Below are positions 57,680 to 64,000 of a DNA stretch of 64,000 nt, piece after piece. A program made the translations under genes and the position numbers. The stretch is from Pseudomonadota bacterium. GTDB taxonomy: Bacteria > Pseudomonadota > Alphaproteobacteria > Sphingomonadales > Govanellaceae. How positions within the stretch are numbered: the first letter of the stretch is position 1; each line of letters starts with the position of its first letter. Location of the stretch: the NCBI GenBank assembly GCA_003577275.1, contig QEVO01000005.1, positions 62,001 through 126,000 on the forward strand, written 5' to 3'. The notes beneath the pieces were generated by a model. That model ran no database searches and was not told the origin of the DNA. It worked only from the letters and a program-made list of their open reading frames with translations.

Positions 57680-58177
57680 ATGAAATCAATTCTTGTGAAG
57701 ACGATCGCCATCGGCGCGTTGGCGCTTGGCATAGCTACTGGGGCACAAGCCGCGCCGATCGATACCAGTCCCATCACCTCGGATTACTATATTTCGCACA
57801 ACGGCCTTTTCTGGGCCTGGGCCTCGCCGGTATCCGTTGATGGATTTGGCGGCAATACGCTCTACCTACCTGACATTCAGGACGGCTGGCGTTTCGCCAC
57901 GGACGATGAATGGGCGTTGCGCCCAACGGCCTCTGATTTTTGGGCTCAAGACAGCTTAAAATGCGCCGCACGCTTCTGGAATTCTTATTATGGCCATTGC
58001 GATTATTCAGATGGGAGTGGCGGCTACTGGACCCACGAGTGGGGAGCAAGTTCCTGGGATCTCCTTTATGTCAGCGGCGAGCGGCAACCCAACGGCGAAG
58101 TACCCGCCCCGGCGGCATTGAGCCTCCTCGGCGTGGCGCTGGCCGGTCTTGGGCTGGCCCGCCGCAGGCGTGCGTAA
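57680..58177 (+). CDS. PEP-CTERM sorting domain protein 2
   Basis: A 165-residue exported protein. The signal peptide is residues 1-24 (ending GAQA). The C-terminal sorting signal is VPAPAALSLLGVALAGLGL plus ARRRRA, a variant with PAP in place of PEP. The body is Trp- and Tyr-rich, with two cysteines (CAARFWNSYYGHC), and no known enzyme motif. Its promoter and upstream element match those of the other PEP-CTERM gene, so both probably belong to one regulon. Confidence 0.88.
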   Translation: MKSILVKTIAIGALALGIATGAQAAPIDTSPITSDYYISHNGLFWAWASPVSVDGFGGNTLYLPDIQDGWRFATDDEWALRPTASDFWAQDSLKCAARFWNSYYGHCDYSDGSGGYWTHEWGASSWDLLYVSGERQPNGEVPAPAALSLLGVALAGLGLARRRRA

Positions 58178-58201
58178 ATTTTCAACGCCAGATAATGGTC
58201 G

Positions 58202-58231
58202 GTAAGGGCGATGCCGAGGCATCGCCCTTAC
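58202..58231. terminator. Bidirectional hairpin terminator
   Basis: A perfect 14-base inverted repeat (GTAAGGGCGATGCC and its complement around GA) lies between the convergent second PEP-CTERM gene and the ornithine-cyclodeaminase-like gene. On the plus strand it is followed by TCGTTATTT. It probably ends both transcripts. Confidence 0.75.
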
Positions 58232-58234
58232 TCG

Positions 58235-59182
58235 TTATTTCCTAGCTTGAGCCAGCGCCAGCGCGCCGGCGGCCAAGTCTTCCACCGCCGTGCCGACGGA
58301 TTTAAAGAGCGTGATCTCGTCCGCCGATCGCCGTCCGGCGACGCGCCCGCTCACCAGGTCGGAAAAATCCCCTAGCACATGGCTTTCGGTGATCTTGCCG
58401 GATTTTAACGGGATGAGGATTTCGCCTGCCTCGGCGAATACGTTGGACCTCACATCGGCATAGACGCGGGCGCGCACCACCGCCTCGTCATCGCATTCCC
58501 GGCTGGTGGGCGTATGCGCGCCAACCAAGTCGAGATGAACGCCTGGTTTAAGCCAGCGGCCGAACACCACCGGCTCGGTTGAGGCGGTAACAGAGGAGAC
58601 GATATCGGCGCTTCCCACCGCCGCCTCCAGGTCTGTCGCCGCCGTGATATCCAGCTTTGGGTATGCCGCCGCCAGTTCCGCCGCCGCCGCTTGCGCCTTG
58701 GCGGCGTCACGGCCCCATAGCCGGACTTCTCTGATGGGACGCACCGCCGCCATGGCGCCGACGAAGTGCCGGCCGAGCGCGCCGGGGCCGACGATGAGGA
58801 GCCGCGCGGCATCCTGGCGCGCCAGATAATCGGCGGCCAACGCCGAGGCGGCGGCGGTACGGCGATAGGTCACCTCGGTGCCGTCGACGACGCCGATGGG
58901 GGTGCCGGTGGCGCCATCAAACAGCGCCACCACCGCCTGCACCGTGGGCAGGCCTTTCTGCGCATTGCCGGGAAACACGGTGATCAGCTTGGCGCCGATC
59001 ACCTCGCCCGCCGCCCAGCCCGGCATGACGCCGTAGATCGCCGTCGCGCCATCGGCCAGCGGGATTTTGTGCATGCCGCGCAGCGGCACCGTATAGTCTT
59101 TTTTGAATGCCTCACGCAGGGCTTCGACCAACGCGCCATACGGCAACGCCGTCGCGGTTTCATATTTATCAAGAACAATCAA
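58235..59182 (-). CDS. Ornithine cyclodeaminase / mu-crystallin family protein
   Basis: A 315-residue NAD(P)-dependent protein of the ornithine cyclodeaminase/mu-crystallin family. It has a Rossmann core with LLIVGPGALGRHFVGAMAAV, and the substrate-side residues GAKLITVFPGN and GTEVTYRRTAAASALAA. Members reduce cyclic imines or deaminate amino acids. The start is a TTG at 59182, which sits 7 bases after AGGAG; this gives the family length, whereas the longer frame has no such site. It lies 73 bases downstream of a ThDP-enzyme gene. Confidence 0.85.
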   Translation of the reverse strand: MIVLDKYETATALPYGALVEALREAFKKDYTVPLRGMHKIPLADGATAIYGVMPGWAAGEVIGAKLITVFPGNAQKGLPTVQAVVALFDGATGTPIGVVDGTEVTYRRTAAASALAADYLARQDAARLLIVGPGALGRHFVGAMAAVRPIREVRLWGRDAAKAQAAAAELAAAYPKLDITAATDLEAAVGSADIVSSVTASTEPVVFGRWLKPGVHLDLVGAHTPTSRECDDEAVVRARVYADVRSNVFAEAGEILIPLKSGKITESHVLGDFSDLVSGRVAGRRSADEITLFKSVGTAVEDLAAGALALAQARK

Positions 59183-59255
59183 TGAACTTCTCCTCTCGGC
59201 AAGGCGGTGATCCTGCCGAGAAGGAGAGCCCGTGGTCAAGAGGTGAATTAGCCGG

Positions 59256-60971
59256 TTACCCCGCGACGCTGGAGAAATCCACGCCCCGTAAAATCACGTG
59301 CACCCAGAACGGATCAATGGGATGGGCGGCGAATTCCACCGGCACGTCGATCAGCGTCGGCTTGTTGGCTTTCAAACCGGCGGCAACGCGCTGCTTTACT
59401 TCATCCAGCGTTGTCGCCCGGTGCCCCTCGCAGCCGAAGCCGCGGGCCACGTTGACGAAATCGACGGTGGTCAGCTTGGTGCCGATCTTCTGGTTTTGCA
59501 AAAAGTCGCCGAACGGCTTGTACATGCCCCAGAAACTGTCATTCATCACCAGCACCAGAATGTTGATGCCATAGCGCGCCGCCGTCTCCAGCTCCTGGAT
59601 GGTGCAGCCCATGGCGCCGTCGCCGGTGATCAGCACCACCGGCTGGTTGGGCTTGGCCACCTTGGCCCCCAGCGCGAACGGCAAGCCGGAGCCCAAGTGC
59701 CCCATGCCGGGGTTATGCACATGGTGATGAGGATTCTTGGTTTTGACGAAGGACAGCGCCCATTGCATGGTCTGGCCGCCGTCGACGCAGACGATGGCGT
59801 CATCGGGCAGAAGGTCGGCGATGAAGCGCACCACGGCGGCGGAATTCATCGCGCCGGGATTGGATGTCGGCGCGTCGGCCGCGGCGTTGAGCTTGGCGAC
59901 ATACTCTTCCCGTTTCCGGCGCAGCGAGGCGAGCCAGGCCGGATCGGCGTTCAATTTGCGTCCCTTCAAGCGCTCGGCCAGCAGCGTCGCCGTTTCCCGG
60001 GCGTCGCCGACCAGGCCGATGTCCACCGGCAGGTTGGCGCCCAGGGCTTCGGAAGAAATATCGATATGGATGATCTTCTGGCCCGGCACCAGGGGATAAG
60101 TCGGCAGCTTGTTGATGGGAATCCAGGTGGAGAACTTACAGCCGATGGCCATCACCACATCGGCCTCCTGGCAGGCGGCGATGAGGCCATCGCCACCCAA
60201 GATGCCGGCGCTGCCGACATGGCTTGGACAATCGGGGTCGACCACCCCCTTGCCTTTGACCGAAGTGCCGACGGCAAAACCCGTCACCTCCACCAATTTG
60301 CGGAACGCCGCCGTGCCTTCCGAACGCACCACGCCGCCGCCAGCAAGCAACAGCGGCCGCTTGGCGTTGGCCAGCAGGTCGGCCACTTTGTCGAGCTCCG
60401 CCGCCGAGGGCACCGGGCGCTGTTCGACAAACGCTTCGCCCGAAGCGTCGTAGGCGCAGGGCAGGCTGCCAATGTCGCATGGGATATCGAGCTGGACGAT
60501 CCCCGGCCGGCCGGACTTGGCCATCCGCACCGCGCGCTCGATCAGTTCCGGCGCGCGCTTGGCGTCGCGCAGCTGCGCCCGCCACTTGGTGATGGGCTTA
60601 TAAAGCGAGATCTGGTCGGCGGCCTGCAATACGTCGCCGTAAGGGTCGAGAAGATCGAGCTGGTTGTTGGGCGTCAGCACGATCATCGGGATGTTATCGG
60701 CCGCCGCCGCCGCCACCCCCGGCAGCATGTTGGTGACGCCCGGACCCACCGTGCCGAAGCACACCGCCACCTCGCCCGAGGCGCAATGGAGCGCATGCGC
60801 CATGTGGCCGGTCGCCTCCTCGTGCCGGGTGGTCATGTAGGTAAAGTAGTTGTCCTTGCTAGCCTCGTGCATGACGAGACCCAGCTGCGCTGAAGGCAGG
60901 CCGAAAATGCGGCGAATGCCATGTTTCTTGAAAATATCGAGCATGACGCGGCTCAATGACGGTGTGGCCAT
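59256..60971 (-). CDS. Thiamine-diphosphate-dependent enzyme (acetolactate-synthase-like)
   Basis: A 571-residue ThDP enzyme with the three-domain layout of acetolactate synthase and benzoylformate-decarboxylase types. Glu51 in TTRHEEATGHMA is the cofactor-activating glutamate, and the ThDP/Mg site is GDGAMGCTIQELETAARYG with the closing Asn in VMNDSF. The middle domain (about 190-330) is of the nucleotide-binding fold. The sequence is not a standard IlvB/IlvI, and there is no small subunit gene nearby, so the substrate is open. AAGGAGG precedes the ATG. It is probably co-transcribed with the cyclodeaminase-like gene. Confidence 0.85.
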   Translation of the reverse strand: MATPSLSRVMLDIFKKHGIRRIFGLPSAQLGLVMHEASKDNYFTYMTTRHEEATGHMAHALHCASGEVAVCFGTVGPGVTNMLPGVAAAAADNIPMIVLTPNNQLDLLDPYGDVLQAADQISLYKPITKWRAQLRDAKRAPELIERAVRMAKSGRPGIVQLDIPCDIGSLPCAYDASGEAFVEQRPVPSAAELDKVADLLANAKRPLLLAGGGVVRSEGTAAFRKLVEVTGFAVGTSVKGKGVVDPDCPSHVGSAGILGGDGLIAACQEADVVMAIGCKFSTWIPINKLPTYPLVPGQKIIHIDISSEALGANLPVDIGLVGDARETATLLAERLKGRKLNADPAWLASLRRKREEYVAKLNAAADAPTSNPGAMNSAAVVRFIADLLPDDAIVCVDGGQTMQWALSFVKTKNPHHHVHNPGMGHLGSGLPFALGAKVAKPNQPVVLITGDGAMGCTIQELETAARYGINILVLVMNDSFWGMYKPFGDFLQNQKIGTKLTTVDFVNVARGFGCEGHRATTLDEVKQRVAAGLKANKPTLIDVPVEFAAHPIDPFWVHVILRGVDFSSVAG

Positions 60972-61134
60972 GGCTGAAGCCTCCTTAGCTGATGAATTTT
61001 GGACACATGAAGCTGGCGCGGCTGTTGCTGATCAGCCGTACGACCTCACTCTATTGGTAGCACCGGACGATCGCGCGGAAACTGACGGGATTCACTTAAT
61101 GGAACGTCGCCTTGGCCGGGGTTTTCCTTGGTAA

Positions 61135-61148
61135 TTGACGTAGGTCAA
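61135..61148 (+). promoter_or_regulatory. FNR/DNR-type box upstream of norZ
   Basis: TTGAC-N4-GTCAA is a perfect palindrome of the Crp/Fnr superfamily (FNR, DNR or NNR type). A TAGAGT -10-like element at 61172-61177 places the start site about 41 bases downstream of the box centre, as in FNR class II promoters. A second inverted repeat GTGA-TCG-TCAC (61149-61159) follows directly. Confidence 0.75.
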
Positions 61149-61219
61149 GTGATCGTCACAATAATTTTTGGTAGAGTGTCCAAAAATATTTCCTGTTATT
61201 TTATGGGGATGTGCGAATC

Positions 61220-63535
61220 ATGAGCGCTCAGGCCAATATCTGGACCCGCTTTGTCATGAAGCGGAGCAACTGGTGGCTGCCTCTCCTCCTCGTCATGCTG
61301 GTGGGCGCGGGCAGTCTGGCGTTCGTCGGCAAGGAAACTTACACCGAAGCGCCGCCCATTCCCGATTTCGTCGGCCCCGACGGCGCGCCGATCATCCGTT
61401 CCGCCGACATCACCCGCGGTCAGACGGTTTTTTTGCAAAAAGCCTTGATGGAATACGGCAGCATGTTCGGCGATGGCGCTGGCCGGGGGCCGGATTTCAC
61501 CGCCGAGGCGCTACAGCTTACCGCCCGCCACATGCGGGATTACTATCTAAAACAAAGCGGAGTCGACCCCGCTGACGAGTTGCAGCAAGCCCTGGCAACC
61601 TCACGGGCGCAGGTGGAGATCAAGAAAAACACCTATGATGCCCAGACCAATGCCGTGCGCCTGACCGCCGGGCAGGTCTATGCCCTTGGGCGGTTGGAGG
61701 AGCATTACCGGGAGTTTTTCACCACTGCCTTTCAGCCCTCAGGCTACATCGTCGACGACTCGGAGATCCGCAGCCTGGCCGCATTCTTTTTCTGGGGCGG
61801 CTGGGTGTGCGGCGCGGAGCGGCCCGGGTTTGACTACAGCTACACCCACAACTGGCCGTTCGACCCGCTGGCCGGCAATCGCCCGGCAGGGCCCTTGGTG
61901 CTGTGGAGCGTTATCGGCAGCATGGGGCTGATGGTCGCGCTGGGCGCCGTGTTGTTCCTTTACGGCCGATACAATTCCATCGCCGGCTGGGGCGCGGCGG
62001 AGCGCGCGCCCACCGTCGCCACCACGCGCCGCGTAACGGCCCATGCGCCAAGCCAAATCCAAAAGGCCACCTACAAGTTTTTCGCCACCGCGGCGGCGCT
62101 GTTCGTGCTGCAGATCATCGCCGGCATTCTGACCGTGCATGATTTTCTCGGGCTGACGACGCTGTTTGGCGTTGATCTTTCAACGGCGCTGCCGATCACC
62201 ATCACCCGCAGCTGGCATTTGCAGTTGGCGCTGATGTGGATTTCCGCCTGCTGGATCGGCGCCTCGATTTTTGTGCTCTCCACCGCCGCCGAAGAGACGC
62301 CCCGCGGCCAATTGACGCTGGTGAACGTCATTTATGGCCTGACGGTGACGATGGTCGCGGGCAGCCTCGTCGGCGTGTTCATGGGCCCCCATGGCCTGTT
62401 GGGTGCGCAGTGGAATTTCTTTGGCAATCAAGGCTGGGAATTCGTCGAACAGGGCAAGTTCTGGCAAGGAATGCTGTTTGTCATCTTCGCCCTGTGGGCG
62501 GTGGCGGTGGCGCGCTTCGTGCTGCCCGCCTGGCGCGACAACCCGCCGTGGACGCTGCCCAAGTGGCTGCTTTATGCGGTCGTTGCCATCGTCGTGCTGT
62601 TCATCTCCGGCTTCGTGGCGACGCCCGAGACCAATTTCGTCATCGCCGATTTCTGGCGCTGGGCGGTGATTCACATGTGGGTGGAAGCCTTCTTCGAGGT
62701 CTTCGCCACCATCGTGCTTGCCTATTTCATGTATCTGATGGGCTTTGTCAGCCACAACGCCGCCTCGCGCATCGTTTATCTGGCGGCGTTGCTGTTCCTC
62801 GGCTCCGGCCTCTTAGGGATCGCGCATAACTTTTATTGGAACGCCAAGCCGGTGGCGACAGTGGCCATCGGCAGCGTCTTCTCCACCTTGCAAGTGGTGC
62901 CGCTGATTTTGCTGACGCTGGAGGCCTGGCAATTCCGCAAGACGCCGGAGCGGCTGATGAATGGGCGCGGCCTGGATCAGGGCGAAATTTTCGGTCAACA
63001 GGAAGCCTTTCTGTTCCTGCTGGGCGTCAATTTCTGGAATTTCCTGGGCGCCGGTGTGTTCGGCTTCATCATCAACCTGCCGATCGTCAACTACTATGAA
63101 CACGGCACCTATTTGACCGTCAATCACGGCCATGCGGCGCTGATGGGGGTTTACGGCAACCTGGCCTTGGCGGCGATCGTGTTCTGCGCCCGCTATCTGG
63201 TGCGCTCGCAAGCCTGGAACGCCAAGCTCCTTCATACCGCCTTCTGGTCGATCAATATCGGCCTGGCGCTGATGGTGGTCATGGACTTGTTCCCGGTGGG
63301 GATTGACCAGTTCATGGCCGTGCTCGATCACGGCTTCTGGTATGCCCGTTCCGCCGACTACATCAACAGTGCGACCTTCCAGAGCCTGACCTGGGCGCGT
63401 ATTCTCGGCGGCGCGATCTTTACGCTGGGCGGCGTGCTGCCCTTGGCGTGGTTCGCCATCAGCCGCCTGGCCGCGCTGAAACCGGTAAGCGCCATGAAGG
63501 CGGACTTAGAACCAGCCGCCCTGCCGGCCGAATAG
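61220..63535 (+). CDS. norZ: Quinol-dependent nitric oxide reductase (qNOR)
   Basis: A 771-residue single-subunit NO reductase that takes electrons from quinol and reduces two NO to N2O. The N-terminus has a membrane anchor and a cytochrome c-like domain without haem (about residues 30-230). The C-terminal NorB-like domain (about 280-750) has about 12 membrane segments and the haem and iron His residues in RSWHLQLALMW, HMWVEAFFEVFAT and NHGHAALMG. The start at 61220 follows GGGGA; a GTG at 61211 is less likely. Expression should be anaerobic or NO-induced via the box upstream. Confidence 0.95.
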   Translation: MSAQANIWTRFVMKRSNWWLPLLLVMLVGAGSLAFVGKETYTEAPPIPDFVGPDGAPIIRSADITRGQTVFLQKALMEYGSMFGDGAGRGPDFTAEALQLTARHMRDYYLKQSGVDPADELQQALATSRAQVEIKKNTYDAQTNAVRLTAGQVYALGRLEEHYREFFTTAFQPSGYIVDDSEIRSLAAFFFWGGWVCGAERPGFDYSYTHNWPFDPLAGNRPAGPLVLWSVIGSMGLMVALGAVLFLYGRYNSIAGWGAAERAPTVATTRRVTAHAPSQIQKATYKFFATAAALFVLQIIAGILTVHDFLGLTTLFGVDLSTALPITITRSWHLQLALMWISACWIGASIFVLSTAAEETPRGQLTLVNVIYGLTVTMVAGSLVGVFMGPHGLLGAQWNFFGNQGWEFVEQGKFWQGMLFVIFALWAVAVARFVLPAWRDNPPWTLPKWLLYAVVAIVVLFISGFVATPETNFVIADFWRWAVIHMWVEAFFEVFATIVLAYFMYLMGFVSHNAASRIVYLAALLFLGSGLLGIAHNFYWNAKPVATVAIGSVFSTLQVVPLILLTLEAWQFRKTPERLMNGRGLDQGEIFGQQEAFLFLLGVNFWNFLGAGVFGFIINLPIVNYYEHGTYLTVNHGHAALMGVYGNLALAAIVFCARYLVRSQAWNAKLLHTAFWSINIGLALMVVMDLFPVGIDQFMAVLDHGFWYARSADYINSATFQSLTWARILGGAIFTLGGVLPLAWFAISRLAALKPVSAMKADLEPAALPAE

Positions 63536-63567
63536 TATTCCAATTCCAGCCTTTCCCCAAGCCAAGC

Positions 63568-63592
63568 GCCGGCCCCCGACATGGGGGCCGGC
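63568..63592 (+). terminator. GC hairpin after norZ
   Basis: GCCGGCCCCC and its complement around GACAT form a perfect 10-base stem 32 bases after the norZ stop. It has no T-run, so a Rho-dependent end or mRNA protection is possible. Confidence 0.55.
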
Positions 63593-63605
63593 GGCGGCAA
63601 CGCCG

Positions 63606-63652
63606 TTGACTTAAGGGACGGTTTGCGTTTATGGTCTATTGGTAAGACCAAT
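63606..63652 (+). promoter_or_regulatory. Promoter with GntR/FadR-type operator before fucU
   Basis: A -35-like TTGACT (63606-63611), an 18-base spacer and TATGGT (63630-63635) are followed by ATTGGT-AAG-ACCAAT (63638-63652). That inverted repeat matches the operator consensus of the FadR subfamily of GntR regulators (for example PdhR, LldR). The operator would cover the start site. Confidence 0.55.
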
Positions 63653-63689
63653 TAAATAGCTATGCCGCATCAAGACGAAGAGGGAGGCC

Positions 63690-64000
63690 ATGCTGAAAGG
63701 TATCGACCCGCTCCTTGGCCCTGATCTTCTGCGCCTCCTTGCCGCCATGGGTCATGGCGATGAGCTGGTCATCGCCGACGCCAATTTTCCCGCCGCAAGC
63801 GTGGCCCGGCGGCTGGTGCGGTGCGACGGCGTGAACGTGACGCAAGCGTTGGCGGCGATTTTGACGCTGTTTCCCCTCGACCAGTATGTGCCCAAGCCGG
63901 CGATGGTGATGGCGGTGGTGGGCGATCCATCGGCGACGCCGGATACGTATGCCGACTTTTCTCGCGCCATCGCCGTGGCGGAAGGCAAGCCGGTTGACCT
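63690..64000 (+). CDS. FucU/RbsD-type sugar mutarotase, cut by the window end
   Basis: The frame beginning ATG at 63690 after GGGAGG stays open to the window edge (103 codons). It reads MLKGIDPLLGPDLLRLLAAM, then GHGDELVIADANFPAASVARR, the family's His and Asp site, and later LDQYVPKP. This is the RbsD/FucU fold, which interconverts sugar anomers such as L-fucose or ribose forms. The C-terminus lies beyond the window. A GntR-type operator upstream suggests a regulated sugar-use operon. Confidence 0.85.
   Translation, partial: MLKGIDPLLGPDLLRLLAAMGHGDELVIADANFPAASVARRLVRCDGVNVTQALAAILTLFPLDQYVPKPAMVMAVVGDPSATPDTYADFSRAIAVAEGKPVD

Noticed and set aside
59183..59239. N-terminal extension of the cyclodeaminase-like protein up to 59239
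   Set aside because: The extension is hydrophilic and unlike the family; AGGAG placed 7 bases before the TTG at 59182 gives the usual length.
59298..60893. 531-residue open frame opposite the ThDP enzyme
   Set aside because: Antisense shadow with low-complexity His/Gly/Arg composition; the ThDP enzyme motifs on the other strand are unambiguous.

Overview
The window reads as a chromosome segment of a free-living, flagellated, GC-rich alphaproteobacterium, most likely a Rhodospirillales-type lineage (inference). Supporting signs are a C4-pathway 5-aminolevulinate synthase (HemA), the alphaproteobacterial block yceD-rpmF-plsX-fabH-ihfA-merR, a Cbp3-type cytochrome bc1 chaperone, an LdtR-type MarR regulator, a K+-independent H+-pyrophosphatase and a RibBA whose second domain has lost its zinc cysteines. 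Gene density is high and most genes lie in long unidirectional runs with 1-4 base start/stop overlaps.

Layout. 1-9 kb: queD, a degenerate GGDEF/EAL-like protein, tRNA-Pro(GGG) with its terminator, the fatty-acid/L32/IHF block, a bc1 chaperone, an OmlA/BamE lipoprotein and hppA. 9.4-17.4 kb: one long minus-strand run rpiB-glyA-nrdR-ribD-ribE-ribBA-ribH-nusB-thiL-fliL-like, preceded by a small conserved protein. 17.6-27 kb: hemA, ldtR-like, a valine-degradation operon (mmsA, isobutyryl-CoA dehydrogenase, 3-hydroxyisobutyryl-CoA hydrolase, mmsB), and a divergent hydrolase-LysR-hemB run. 27-35 kb: motA, threonine ammonia-lyase, then a minus-strand defence operon higB-higA-MmeI-like type IIL restriction-modification enzyme-unknown 222-residue protein, then motB. 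35-43 kb: SLC13 transporter, bpt, DoxX-like protein, an ECHDC3-like protein, a secreted nuclease and a MalT-type LuxR regulator. 43.3-51 kb: a seven-gene operon for CoA-dependent aerobic 2-aminobenzoate (anthranilate) breakdown. 51-58 kb: stand-alone RAM protein, sorbosone-dehydrogenase-like protein, class III CoA-transferase, two PEP-CTERM proteins, an Asp/Glu-type racemase and an M2 metallopeptidase lipoprotein. 58-64 kb: ornithine-cyclodeaminase-like protein and a ThDP enzyme, a quinol-type nitric oxide reductase under an FNR-type box, and the start of a FucU/RbsD-type mutarotase.

Most notable signals: (1) the two PEP-CTERM genes share sigma-54-like -24/-12 promoters and a conserved 19-base element placed 83 and 84 bases upstream of the -24 GG, which suggests an enhancer-activated regulon; (2) four dispersed intergenic elements share one design, two inverted arms each of the form GTCA-hairpin-TCCA, with compensatory base changes in the stems, and look like REPIN/BIME elements; (3) the higBA / type IIL RM / unknown-protein operon has 4-base translational coupling of the unknown gene and an apparently leaderless toxin transcript. 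All calls come from reading the sequence; no database search was run.
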